Positions 1-6,669 of a stretch of DNA of 13,228 nt are shown in pieces. The stretch lies in assembly GCA_046590575.1 (NCBI GenBank), contig JBKJUS010000183.1, positions 1 through 13,228 on the forward strand, read 5' to 3'. The translations under genes were made by a program, and so were the position numbers. The first letter of the stretch is position 1. Each line of letters opens with the position of its first letter. The notes beneath the pieces were generated by a model. It had not been told where the DNA came from and did no database searches. It saw nothing but the letters and a program-made list of their open reading frames with translations. The DNA is from DATLNF01 sp046590575 (GTDB lineage Bacteria > Actinomycetota > Actinomycetes > BP-191).

Positions 1-741
1 TCCCTGGCGGAGGCTGGAAGTCCATTCCGCGAACGAGCCCTGGAACGGACGCCTGAAGTCGGTCCGTCGCCAGGTGACCGGGTACTCGTACGACCCGCTG
101 TTGAATGACTTGCGGGCACCCGCGAACGGGTCGTCGTAGAACCACATGGGGGGTAGCAGCGGGTTCAGCGCGTACCGCTGCTCCGGAGCTTCTGTCGCCG
201 GCTTGTACTTCGATGACAGCTCGACCAGCTGCTCTTGAGTCAGCCCCTCCGTGAACTTGACGACCACGTCGCTTACAGCTGCGTCAGGGAGGCCTTGGGC
301 GAATGTCCTCGACTGGGCGAGAGTGGCTTCCCCGCGAAGCAAGGCCTCGTCGAGCTTGCCCTGTCCGAGCGAGCTGACGCGAACATTTCCGAGGGTGCTC
401 ACGCTGATGCGCGCCTCCACTGGGGTGCCGGCAAACTCCCGAATGTTCGGATTCCAGGAGATCCGGCGCTCAGTGCGTCGCCACGATCCGCTTTCGTTCC
501 TTACCGAAGACCCGACGGGAATCGTCGGATGGGCGACTATGAATGCGGTCTCGACCCGGTCAAGTCGCCCTGAATGGTCCCCGAGGCGTGACGACGCGTA
601 GCCGACGACGACGCTGAGCATGGACAGGACCAAGAACAGCACGACGACGAGGCCCGCCGTGCGTAGCAGACCGCGGAACACGGCCCACCTCGTTGCATTG
701 CGGTCGAAGATCGCCAGCTCGGGCAGGTGGGGGGACGTCAT
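1..741 (-). CDS. Membrane anti-sigma factor, YhdL/sigma-regulator type (partial, C-terminus beyond window)
   Basis: Translation from the ATG at 741 gives 247 residues with no stop before the left edge. A cytoplasmic stretch of about 28 residues (FDRNATRWAVFRGLLRT) is followed by one hydrophobic segment at about residues 29-49. A long extracytoplasmic part follows, ending in the visible sequence with aromatic-rich text (MWFYDDPF, EYPVTWRRTDF). This layout matches the sigma-factor regulator family (Sigma_reg_N plus Sigma_reg_C, as in Bacillus YhdL), in which a short N-terminal tail holds the sigma factor at the membrane. The start codon overlaps the stop of the ECF sigma gene as ATGA (738-741), so the two are translationally coupled and probably form a pair. 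The family call comes from architecture and N-terminal motif only. It is unrelated in sequence to the two anti-sigma proteins further right. Confidence 0.72.
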   Translation of the reverse strand, partial: MTSPHLPELAIFDRNATRWAVFRGLLRTAGLVVVLFLVLSMLSVVVGYASSRLGDHSGRLDRVETAFIVAHPTIPVGSSVRNESGSWRRTERRISWNPNIREFAGTPVEARISVSTLGNVRVSSLGQGKLDEALLRGEATLAQSRTFAQGLPDAAVSDVVVKFTEGLTQEQLVELSSKYKPATEAPEQRYALNPLLPPMWFYDDPFAGARKSFNSGSYEYPVTWRRTDFRRPFQGSFAEWTSSLRQG

Positions 742-1169
742 GCCAGCTTCTCTCGGGCGGCCGCGCGGGCGCGGTACAGGGCGGTGCGGATCGCTCCTGC
801 AGTGGTCCCGCTCATCGCGGCGACCTCTGGGCAGGAGAACCCGTACACATGGACGAGGACGAGCAGACGACGGTCGGACTCAGTTAGCGCCTCAAGTGCG
901 AGACGGACCGCGACGTCGTCGTCGAGGGGCTCGATGGGGGCAAGCGCCGCGTCGTCGAGACGCACGTGCTTGCGGTCGCGTCGCACCGCATCAACGAGAA
1001 CGTTGCGGGCGATTGCCAGCAGCCAGGCTGCGGGGTCGCCGCCCCTCCAGCCGAGGAAGGCCCGGGTCGCCCGGTAGAAGGTCTCAGCAGCAAGTTCCTC
1101 CGCAAGATGCCGATCGCGCACGCGCACGGTGAGGTACCCGACGACGAGGCTCCAATGCTCACGGAACAT
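738..1169 (-). CDS. ECF-subfamily RNA polymerase sigma factor
   Basis: The 143-residue product has the two-domain ECF layout. Region 2 holds LAEELAAETFYRATRAF and then PAAWLLAIARNVLVDAVRR (the region 2.3/2.4 signature). After an acidic linker, region 4 ends in a helix-turn-helix (PEVAAMSGTTAGAIRTALYRAR). It directs core RNA polymerase to a small set of promoters. The start is not ideal: GAGGAG lies directly against the ATG, and no other ATG/GTG/TTG lies in frame before the stop at 1209-1211, so this ATG is the only usual choice. The recognition helix differs from those of the other two ECF factors in the window, so it should read different promoters. I see no GAACC-type promoter upstream. It is coupled to the anti-sigma gene by ATGA. 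Confidence 0.9.
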   Translation of the reverse strand: MFREHWSLVVGYLTVRVRDRHLAEELAAETFYRATRAFLGWRGGDPAAWLLAIARNVLVDAVRRDRKHVRLDDAALAPIEPLDDDVAVRLALEALTESDRRLLVLVHVYGFSCPEVAAMSGTTAGAIRTALYRARAAAREKLA

Positions 1170-1268
1170 CTCCTCGATGCTGGTCCCGGCGATATCTGGG
1201 CTCCCCGATCAGCCGGTCCGGGCGGTCCGGACACAGAGAAGACGCGTCGCGCAGGGCGAGTGTCACAG

Positions 1269-1282
1269 GATTCCAAGGAATC
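1269..1282. promoter_or_regulatory. Short inverted repeat in the divergent intergenic region (possible operator)
   Basis: The arms GATTCC and GGAATC are separated by AA. The repeat lies between the minus-strand ECF sigma gene (start 1169) and the plus-strand small gene (start 1350). GGAATC resembles an ECF -35 element in either direction, but I find no convincing -10 partner at 16-17 bases, so the role is open. Confidence 0.25.
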
Positions 1283-1349
1283 GCCCGACAAGATGTTCTT
1301 GGAATGCGAGCCTGGCCCGGCAGGCAACTCGAGCGAGGATGACGAGATT

Positions 1350-1520
1350 ATGGACGTCAAGAGTGTGGCTGGCGCGCATCGGAAGATCGCCCACCTCCAG
1401 TCTGTGATCGAGCAGCAGGCGATCCAGATAGCGGAGCTTGATGCGCGGGTGCAAGCCCTCGAAGGTGAAGCTGGCGGGACACTCGATGGTCAGAGCCAGT
1501 GGAAGGCGCCTCCGCAGTGA
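1350..1520 (+). CDS. Small coiled-coil protein
   Basis: This 56-codon frame starts at an ATG (MDVKSVAG) and ends at a TGA that overlaps the next gene's GTG as GTGA. Residues of about 10-42 show a heptad-like pattern (IAHLQSVI, IQIAELDARVQALE) typical of a short coiled coil. There is no signal peptide or membrane segment. The overlap and shared strand suggest it is made together with the downstream gyrase-A-like protein, possibly as its partner. Open frames of this length occur by chance in GC-rich DNA. The coupling and the regular coiled-coil pattern are the support, while the ribosome-binding site is weak (GAGG about 12 bases upstream). No function can be assigned. Confidence 0.5.
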   Translation: MDVKSVAGAHRKIAHLQSVIEQQAIQIAELDARVQALEGEAGGTLDGQSQWKAPPQ

Positions 1521-2086
1521 ACGACGATCGACTCAGGATCGCGGAGGCGTTGCTGGTCGCGATCGATCACGCCGCCGAGGTGCTCGAGATCCTGAGCTCC
1601 GCCAAGAGCCTCGGTGAGGCGGAGTCTGCACTTCAGGCCAGGTTCGGTCTGGATGAGCTGCAGGCCACAGCCATCCTCGACATGCAGTTCAGGCGGGTTG
1701 TAGGCACTGAGCGGGCGTTCCTCACGAGGATCGTCTCTGAACATGAGAGCGAGCGTGGGGAGGGCGATGGGACGCCCAGGTTTCTTGCTCGTGGGGGAGA
1801 TCAAGCTGCCCGCGAGCGGGTCCGAGACGCTGTGCACGCACGGTTGTCGTGTGGCAGCTCCACCCACAGCTGGGTTTACGTCGGTTCACACATCGAGTCG
1901 GAGTTCCTGGTTCTTGACTGGGTCAGCCCGGAACAGTTCGCCGTCGTCCTGGAGTTTCCGTTGCCATCGCCAGTAGATGTTGGGTACTACGTCACGCTCG
2001 ACGCGTCGATCGTCGAGTACCTGCTCACAACGCCCATCCCCAGACTCACCGATGGCGAGGTCCGAAGAGTCACCTTGGACGACTAG
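1517..2086 (+). CDS. Hypothetical protein with a gyrase-A C-gate-like helical segment
   Basis: The GTG at 1517 overlaps the preceding stop (GTGA); a GTG at 1499 is an alternative in the same frame. Residues of about 3-75 resemble the helical coil/tower region of DNA gyrase or topoisomerase IV subunit A: LLVAIDHAAEVLEIL, then RFGLDELQATAILDMQFRR. The latter parallels the gyrase pattern GLSE-Q-QAILDM-L-RL. Nothing of the catalytic tyrosine domain or of the DNA-wrapping propeller is present, so it is not a topoisomerase. The C-terminal half (SSTHSWVYVGSH onward, ending RRVTLDD) looks beta-rich and is not recognised. Base composition is less GC-biased in the second half, which could mean a fusion of two origins. 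It may be a small helical dimerisation module working with the coiled-coil gene upstream. Confidence 0.62.
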   Translation: MNDDRLRIAEALLVAIDHAAEVLEILSSAKSLGEAESALQARFGLDELQATAILDMQFRRVVGTERAFLTRIVSEHESERGEGDGTPRFLARGGDQAARERVRDAVHARLSCGSSTHSWVYVGSHIESEFLVLDWVSPEQFAVVLEFPLPSPVDVGYYVTLDASIVEYLLTTPIPRLTDGEVRRVTLDD

Positions 2087-2250
2087 CTCTCTGGCGCCGC
2101 TGTGTACCGCTCCGCCAACGCGCCTGCTACCACGTGGTGTCAAACGCGAGCACGTACGCCGTGTGCTTAAAGTCGACTGCGACCTTCACCAGCCGGAACA
2201 TCGCCTGAATCTCGCCTCGTCCAGCCGATCTACGTCGTCGACGAGGGTCG

Positions 2251-2541
2251 AGGGTCTACTGGCGGCGAACCAAACGCATCGTCATCCAGCTCGAAGTCGA
2301 CCGCGGGACCGAGCCCCGCCGCGTCTGGCGCCGCAATCTCCTCCGCTACGCCGTCGCCGACAGCACCGACACGATCCTCGTCGTCACCACCAGCCCCGCC
2401 GCGCCGCCAACATCGCTCGCCTCGCCAAGGCCGAAGGCTTCCCCCTCATCGCCACCAGCCTCACCTACCTCGGGAACGACGTCCCAACCATGCGTGACCA
2501 GCCGCGGCCACCGCGGCACCCTCGCCCACCTCTTAGCCGCG
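2251..2541 (+). pseudogene. Frameshifted remnant, possibly replication-relaxation-like
   Basis: Two consecutive reading frames give protein-like text that joins near 2400. The first frame reads RVYWRRTKRIVIQLEVDRG, then TEPRRVWRRNLLRYAVADS and TILVVTTSP. The second reads RAANIARLAKAEGFPLIATS, then LTYLGNDVPTMRD. The EVDRGTEP...K/R-LLRYA pattern followed by a beta strand recalls actinobacterial plasmid replication-relaxation proteins, in which an acidic EVDRGTE stretch lies near the core. There is no start codon: the upstream frame stops at 2206-2208. A frame change lies in the GCC repeat around 2396-2405. I read it as an eroded internal fragment. The family name is tentative and rests on one short pattern. 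Confidence 0.4.
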
Positions 2542-2696
2542 CCTGGCCGGCCATGGATTCTGTAAACTGCGCGGCCCATTGGGTGCAGCTCTCTGCGGCG
2601 AGCTGGCGCTAAGAGCAGTAGCGGCTTCAAGTTCGGCGGGTGCGCCAAGCCAGATTCGCCATGCAGCCGGCGGCGACCACCAGTCGAGGCATTCGC

Positions 2697-2789
2697 AGAC
2701 GGCGAAACTCGAACGTCAGCAGTCAGGTGCGTCGCATTGGTCGCGATGTCGACGAACGCAATATTCAGCAAGTCCCTCGTGCAAGATCC
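2697..2789 (-). pseudogene. Vestige of the secreted two-cysteine protein family
   Basis: In one minus-strand frame the text runs GSCTRD, then LLNIAFVDIATNATHLTADV, then RVS. This lines up with the conserved core of the four intact family members, for example LDIVSGDVASDASRLTAVAR in the 2969 gene and VSADVATTSSHIVAVIRV in the 10985 gene. The cysteine before the core sits where the first conserved cysteine is expected, though with the acidic loop lost. The rest of the domain, the signal peptide and the shared promoter are absent. It is most likely the remains of a fifth family copy, transcribed opposite to its intact neighbour at 2969. Confidence 0.45.
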
Positions 2790-2904
2790 CGTTGCCTCCT
2801 CCGCAACCGAACACCACCGCCGCCATTCGAGGTCTCACCAAGCCCGTCGCATGGTGTCCCTCACCACACTCGCACCGGTCGAGAAGAAGTGTTCTTCGAT
2901 GACC

Positions 2905-2930
2905 GAACCTACGGCTTGGGATCGACGTCT
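2905..2930 (+). promoter_or_regulatory. ECF-type promoter (GAACC-N17-GTC) of the 2969 secreted-protein gene
   Basis: The -35 GAACC is at 2905-2909 and the -10 GTC at 2927-2929, a 17-base spacer. The same layout precedes five other transcription units in this window. It lies about 40 bases upstream of the start codon. Confidence 0.72.
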
Positions 2931-2968
2931 ATATCTCTAGAGAATGTGAGCAGAGGGTGGGTGACAGC

Positions 2969-3628
2969 GTGCGCAGAACGCTGGTGGTCGTAACAGTTGG
3001 CGCGCTCCTCCTATGCTCGTCCGCATCGGCAGCGCCGCGTGACGCCCCGTCCTGCCGAATGCTAGTTGATGAGGAGTACGACGACGCCGTCACACCCATT
3101 CCGCCCACTCAGCCGACCTCGGTCGGAAGCCTCGACATCGTGTCCGGCGACGTCGCGTCGGATGCCTCTCGGCTCACCGCAGTCGCCCGCGTTCGCCGAC
3201 TGAGCAGCTTTGAGCCAGGCGCTCCGGATGGAGTTCAGTTTGTAATCACTTTCCAGGTCCAGCGCGCCTCGTTCGACATCGTTGCTAATCGCGGTCCGGA
3301 GGGTCAGAGCTTCAACTTGTTCCTACGGGAGGGCGCCGCAGGCGGCGCGGCAGGCGCAGCGACCTTTCGCTTCATAAGAGAAATCGAAGGGATCTTCGAC
3401 GATGACGCCAGTGAGATCCGGGCGACGTTGCCGTTAGCCCTGATTCGACCCTACGCCCCCACGGGGCGAGGCAGCGTGGTGGGAAAACTTGCGATTGGGG
3501 CTAAACGTCGAGCCGGGACATCGGGAACTGACGTGCACAACGTCAACGTCAGCGCGACGGGCGACAAGAGCACCTCGACCGCGACGTATCGGATGGGCGG
3601 ACGAAGCTGCGTCGTGGTCGGGCAGTAA
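2969..3628 (+). CDS. Secreted two-cysteine protein, family member 1
   Basis: This is a 219-residue exported protein. A typical Sec signal peptide (RRTLVVVTVGALLLCSSASA, then AP) is followed by the first conserved cysteine in SCRMLVDE, an acidic loop, and the family core SLDIVSGDVASDASRLTAVA. Later blocks are GIFDDDASEIRATLPLALIR and the C-terminal RSCVVVGQ with the second conserved cysteine. The two cysteines at the ends of the mature chain probably pair. The fold looks all-beta, with faint resemblance to DOMON/CBM9-type beta-sandwiches, but no function is known to me. The GTG at 2969 is preferred because GGTGGG lies seven bases upstream; GTG 2957 would have no usable ribosome site. It has its own ECF-type promoter, so its expression should follow the sigma factors at 6666 and 10304. 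Confidence 0.83.
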   Translation: MRRTLVVVTVGALLLCSSASAAPRDAPSCRMLVDEEYDDAVTPIPPTQPTSVGSLDIVSGDVASDASRLTAVARVRRLSSFEPGAPDGVQFVITFQVQRASFDIVANRGPEGQSFNLFLREGAAGGAAGAATFRFIREIEGIFDDDASEIRATLPLALIRPYAPTGRGSVVGKLAIGAKRRAGTSGTDVHNVNVSATGDKSTSTATYRMGGRSCVVVGQ

Positions 3629-3965
3629 TGCGTCGCTGACTCCAGGATCGAAGACAGGCTCTACCTGCGAAGCCGGCTCTCGCACAACGGCGCGATTCGT
3701 TTTTGAAAGTCGCGATCCGGACCGCCAGGCATGGCGTGAGTGGACTCGCGAGCAGTCCTTCACGCGCCGGCACGGTCGAGCCCGAACGCTATCTCGGTGC
3801 AGATGCGGGGGCTGACCCAGCCCGCCTGCGCGCGGTCGCCCACGCGACTATCCGATACGAGCCATCCCGCCGATCGACTGGCCGGTGATGGGCTCGGCGA
3901 TCGTGGTGGGCGCGACGGCGTCGACACCACGACATCAAGGCGTGGCGTGTCGAGCTCCGTCGCAG
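3629..3965. other. Convergent intergenic region without a gene
   Basis: The region separates the ends of the secreted-protein gene and the GT-C-like gene. I see no gene. It holds a strong hairpin near the GT-C stop (listed separately) and a weak imperfect stem around 3691-3714 with a T-run in its loop. Confidence 0.55.
3921..3953 (-). terminator. GC-rich hairpin after the GT-C-like gene
   Basis: On the plus strand, arm TCGACACCACG (3921-3931) pairs with CGTG (3941-3944) and GTGTCGA (3947-3953), leaving a two-base bulge and a nine-base loop. It lies 13 bases beyond the minus-strand stop. There is no U-tract, which is common for actinobacterial terminator hairpins. Confidence 0.5.
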
Positions 3966-5321
3966 TTAGGCGGCGTATCGCCGCAGCCGTGTGGCAGTCT
4001 CCGCGCAGGCCAGGCAGAGCCAGACTGCGACGTCGACGACCAAGAGCAGGTTGACGACGATGGTCGTACGGGTGATCGAGTGGCTCAGGTGGTAGTCGAG
4101 GTCGTACCCGCTGATGAGGTATGCGGTCAGCAGCGCTCCTGTGTGTGCGACGACGAGCACCCAGAGCCAGAAAGGTGACCCGATACCGTCGTGACGGCGA
4201 CGGCCATTCAGCGCTACGACGCCGGCGACCGTGCACGTCACGCCGACGAGGAGCATGAAGCCGGTGTTGACCCGCAGCGCGGATACCGAGGGCGGGAGCC
4301 GGCTCCACACCTCCGGGTCGCCGCGAAGCAGCTCCCTCAGCTGGCTGCGCTCGGCAAGTTCCGATCCGCCGCCTTGGATACGCACAACCACAGGCCAGCT
4401 CAGCAGAGCCGCAGCAGCGCCAGCGATCGCAGAGCCGACCGCCCGGAGGCAGTCGCGGTAGCGGACGGCTATCAGGACGATGACTACCGAGGCGAGGACG
4501 AGGCCCTCCTGCTTGGTCGAGCCGCCCACCACTGCCGCGAGGAGCGCGACATGCGCGTTCGTAGGGCTCCGTACGGCGAGCAGTCCCCACACTGCGGCCG
4601 CCGTGACAGCAGCCGACCACAGGAGGTCGACGTACCCCACGGTCCCGGTGCCGCCGGCGATGCCGAAGCCCACGACCGGCAGCGCTATGCCGACCACCGC
4701 TCGGACGCCGCGCGGCGCCGATGCCGCCACACGCAGGACACCGGTCGCGAGGAGACCGACCGCTGCGGCGGTGAGGATGGCGATCAGCAGCTGTCCCGAC
4801 CTCGTGTTGACTTCGGTGACCTGCCAGATGACCGCGACGGTCGACGGGGCCGCCGGCGGGTAGTCCGGGTTGGTGAACAGGAACGCGTCGAAACCGAGCG
4901 CGGCGACGTAGTCGTCGTGGCCAGCGATCAGCAAGCGGCTGTGCAGAAGCCAGATCGCGTGCGCGTCGTACCCCACCCGTGGGCTCACCGTGGCCACCAG
5001 CCCCAGGAGCACGCCGCCAAGCGGCGCCAATCCTGTGGACCATGGAAGGACCGCGGACCTGCTTGGCGGACCGATCAGCAGGCAACCAACATTCGCCACC
5101 AGCGCCGCCCCGACGAACCAGGGCAGCGGGGTGCCGGCGACTCCCACAGCCAGTACGGCGGCGAGCGTGCTGAGCGCGGTCGAGACGAGCACGGACAGGA
5201 ACACCGTAGAGACCGACAGGCCGGCAATCGTGGTCGCTGGCAGCCACCCGACACCACACAACAGGACCAACCCGACAACGGCTCCGGTCACGGAGCGACG
5301 ACGAGCAGCCCGCGCAGGCAT
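3966..5321 (-). CDS. Polytopic membrane protein, probable GT-C-type glycosyltransferase
   Basis: The 451-residue product has about ten or more hydrophobic segments. Positions recall GT-C enzymes that use polyprenyl-phosphate sugars. GYDAHAIWLLHSR (117-129) follows the first helices, NPDYPP (151-156) lies in an outer loop, GSTKQEG (267-273) resembles the K-NEG motif, and HLSHSITRTT (411-420) lies near the end. This suggests sugar transfer to an envelope lipid, glycan or protein on the outer face, but the acceptor cannot be told. The ATG at 5321 gives a basic N-terminus before helix 1 and overlaps the upstream gene by 34 bases. A GTG at 5291 would instead give a GTGA overlap with its stop; neither has a good ribosome site. 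It is cotranscribed with the small membrane gene from the ECF-type promoter at 5764-5792, which ties it to the regulon. Confidence 0.8.
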   Translation of the reverse strand: MPARAARRRSVTGAVVGLVLLCGVGWLPATTIAGLSVSTVFLSVLVSTALSTLAAVLAVGVAGTPLPWFVGAALVANVGCLLIGPPSRSAVLPWSTGLAPLGGVLLGLVATVSPRVGYDAHAIWLLHSRLLIAGHDDYVAALGFDAFLFTNPDYPPAAPSTVAVIWQVTEVNTRSGQLLIAILTAAAVGLLATGVLRVAASAPRGVRAVVGIALPVVGFGIAGGTGTVGYVDLLWSAAVTAAAVWGLLAVRSPTNAHVALLAAVVGGSTKQEGLVLASVVIVLIAVRYRDCLRAVGSAIAGAAAALLSWPVVVRIQGGGSELAERSQLRELLRGDPEVWSRLPPSVSALRVNTGFMLLVGVTCTVAGVVALNGRRRHDGIGSPFWLWVLVVAHTGALLTAYLISGYDLDYHLSHSITRTTIVVNLLLVVDVAVWLCLACAETATRLRRYAA

Positions 5322-5692
5322 CCGGTGTTCTCACTCGTCCGGCTGCTCTCGATAAGCCACGCCCCCTGGCTGGGCCGCTCCCCCTCGACGACGCTGTGTG
5401 CGGGAAGAAGCGCCTCGATGATGCGATGTGCGGCAGGTGGGGCCACTCGGACCCGAACGGCCGTGCCGTCGGGAATCAGCTCGTCGAGCCGCGAGCCGAG
5501 ACAGTCCCGTTGTTGCTCCAGTCGGCGCTGGGTCGATCGTTCGGAAGCGCGAAGAAGTTCGCGAGTAACGTTGACCTCGGCCCGGATAAAGCGAACGCCG
5601 GCGAGACCACTAGCCACGGTGATCACGATGACTGCGGTCGCCGTGACGGCGCGGTGATGATGCCGACTCTGCGCCGAGGTGGGAGCCGTCAC
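5288..5692 (-). CDS. Small single-pass membrane protein
   Basis: This 134-residue protein has a histidine/arginine N-terminus (SRHHHR), one transmembrane helix at about residues 15-34 (AVTATAVIVITVASGLAGVR) and an outside domain of about 100 residues. That domain contains CLGSRLDELIPDGTAVRV and AHRIIEALLPAHSVV, with one cysteine in CLGSR and a second in TGCLRG. No catalytic motif is visible. The GTG start is fixed by a GTGA overlap with the preceding leader frame, and no other start codon lies in frame upstream. Its 3' end overlaps the GT-C-like gene, so it may be an accessory subunit of that enzyme. It is the first sizeable gene of a unit controlled by the shared ECF-type promoter. I do not recognise a family. 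Confidence 0.72.
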   Translation of the reverse strand: MTAPTSAQSRHHHRAVTATAVIVITVASGLAGVRFIRAEVNVTRELLRASERSTQRRLEQQRDCLGSRLDELIPDGTAVRVRVAPPAAHRIIEALLPAHSVVEGERPSQGAWLIESSRTSENTGCLRGLLVVAP

Positions 5693-5748
5693 CGGCGCGC
5701 CATGCGGCCTGCACAGGTGCGGCGTATCAGCGACGCTGAGCGTTTCAC
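5689..5748 (-). CDS. 19-residue leader peptide, coupled to the small membrane gene
   Basis: A GTG at 5748 follows GGAGG with five bases between, the best ribosome site near this promoter. The frame encodes a short, very basic peptide (MKRSASLIRRTCAGRMARR). Its TGA overlaps the next GTG as GTGA (5689-5692). The membrane gene itself has no ribosome site, so its translation probably depends on this leader. An earlier in-frame GTG would add a few residues. It could be a plain coupling device or a regulatory leader; peptide content alone does not decide. Confidence 0.5.
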   Translation of the reverse strand: MKRSASLIRRTCAGRMARR

Positions 5749-5753
5749 GAGCA

Positions 5754-5758
5754 CCTCC
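5754..5758 (-). promoter_or_regulatory. Ribosome-binding site of the leader peptide
   Basis: GGAGG on the minus strand lies five bases before the GTG at 5748. It decides for the leader frame over the membrane gene as the ribosome entry point. Confidence 0.5.
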
Positions 5759-5763
5759 GCCAC

Positions 5764-5792
5764 CAAGGACGTCGCGAGGCAGTCGAAGGTTC
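5764..5792 (-). promoter_or_regulatory. ECF-type promoter (GAACC-N17-GTC) of the leader/membrane/GT-C operon
   Basis: On the minus strand, GAACCTT starts at 5792 and GTCCTTG at 5770, with 17 bases between GAACC and GTC. The extended -10 GTCCTTG is shared with the promoters of both paralogous sigma genes and the 7976 gene. Confidence 0.75.
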
Positions 5793-5835
5793 AGCGTTTT
5801 GACGAACCGAGCCGTGTGATGAACGGCTAGTGGGC

Positions 5836-6669
5836 TCAGCGCTTGGTCGTGACGAATACCACCGTGGCGTCCCTGACTTCAGTGCGCTGGGTGGCCAGCG
5901 CGCGCACTCGCAACGTCAACCGAGCCTTGCCGACGCGGTCCCCCTGGCCGTCGTACTGGTCCCAGACCGTCTGCCAGGTGAAGCATCCGCCGGGCAGTGC
6001 GGACAGTTGGTGCGGCGTCCGCGCGAACGCCTGGCCATCAGACCAGCGCCAGATCACCCGGCTCCCCGATAGCAGCTCGAAGTCGGTTTCCTGCGCAGTG
6101 GTGAAGTCCAGCCGAGGGAGGGCTGTGCGCGCATTCGCACACATGGTCGAGTACAAGGTGTAGCCCTTCGCGCCGGCCGGCCTCACCTGAGCCCGCAGGC
6201 ACCACTCGGTGTCGCCGCCGCAGAATAACAGTGGCGAGGTCGAGGTTGACGAGCGGCCGGCAGGCGCTGGCGGGCGAGGCCGCGACGTGAGGTCGGGGTC
6301 CACTGCTGAACCGGCCGGTGTGACCGCGTCGCGACTGTGCACGTCCTGCGCCGCTGGGTCCGCCGTCGATGACGGCGGAGCTCCCAGGCGGGCTGGGGTG
6401 GGCAGCAGCCCCTCGGCCGTCGACTGATGAGGTGCCGGAGCATCGACGAACTGCACTTCGTCGCTCGCCGTGGTCGAGGCGGAGATGCCGTTCCATCCCG
6501 CCACCACGACGACGACCGCCGCGAGAGCGGCGCCGGCGGATTGGCGCCCACGTCGCCGACGACGGCAACGCGCCTCAGTCAGTGCTACCTCGAAGTCGCG
6601 GAGCGAGGGGGCGGCGCCGCGGGCCGCGGCCCTTTCGGCAATGGAGCGCAGCCTTCGGTCGCCGGTCAT
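5836..6669 (-). CDS. Single-pass anti-sigma factor with four-cysteine BsuPI-like outer domain (copy 1)
   Basis: A 277-residue protein whose ATG overlaps the sigma stop as ATGA (6666-6669). Residues 1-43 are cytoplasmic and basic, presumably the sigma-binding part. Residues of about 44-63 (AGAALAAVVVVVAGW) cross the membrane, and residues 70-145 form a proline/serine-rich stalk. Residues 148-277 form a compact domain with Cys150, Cys157, Cys177 and Cys229. All four have counterparts at similar spacing in the paralogue at 9492. Its motifs VIWRWSDGQAFA and LPGGCFTW followed by TVWDQYD resemble the BsuPI proteinase-inhibitor beta-sandwich (PF12690-like). No zinc-binding anti-sigma (HxxxCxxC) motif is present. 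The role as partner and sensor of the upstream sigma factor is inferred from gene order and topology. Confidence 0.75.
   Translation of the reverse strand: MTGDRRLRSIAERAAARGAAPSLRDFEVALTEARCRRRRRGRQSAGAALAAVVVVVAGWNGISASTTASDEVQFVDAPAPHQSTAEGLLPTPARLGAPPSSTADPAAQDVHSRDAVTPAGSAVDPDLTSRPRPPAPAGRSSTSTSPLLFCGGDTEWCLRAQVRPAGAKGYTLYSTMCANARTALPRLDFTTAQETDFELLSGSRVIWRWSDGQAFARTPHQLSALPGGCFTWQTVWDQYDGQGDRVGKARLTLRVRALATQRTEVRDATVVFVTTKR

Larger units (their letters stand above)
2087..2904. other. Gene-poor region with decayed coding remnants
   Basis: No intact gene of convincing composition lies between the gyrase-like gene and the promoter of the first secreted-protein gene. Two remnants are listed separately (2251-2541 plus strand, 2697-2789 minus strand). 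Open frames elsewhere in this interval are short, arginine/proline-rich and without family motifs. Confidence 0.6.

Noticed and set aside
2346..2771. Minus-strand open frame of 141 codons as an intact gene
   Set aside because: Only its first 25 residues match the secreted family. The rest runs antisense to the plus-strand remnant and has no motif, so only the vestige is kept.
3691..3714. Imperfect hairpin with a T-run in its loop as a terminator of the 2969 gene
   Set aside because: The stem is only about five base pairs plus a bulged extension, and it lies over 60 bases past the stop; too weak to call.
3760..5334. Minus-strand open frame of 524 codons overlapping the GT-C-like gene
   Set aside because: Arg/Pro/Gly-rich text with no hydrophobic segments; the overlapping frame has clear membrane helices and family motifs.
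4191..5657. Long plus-strand open frame of 488 codons
   Set aside because: It lies antisense to the GT-C-like gene, is rich in Arg/Asp/Gln/His repeats without motifs, and is a by-product of high-GC codon bias.
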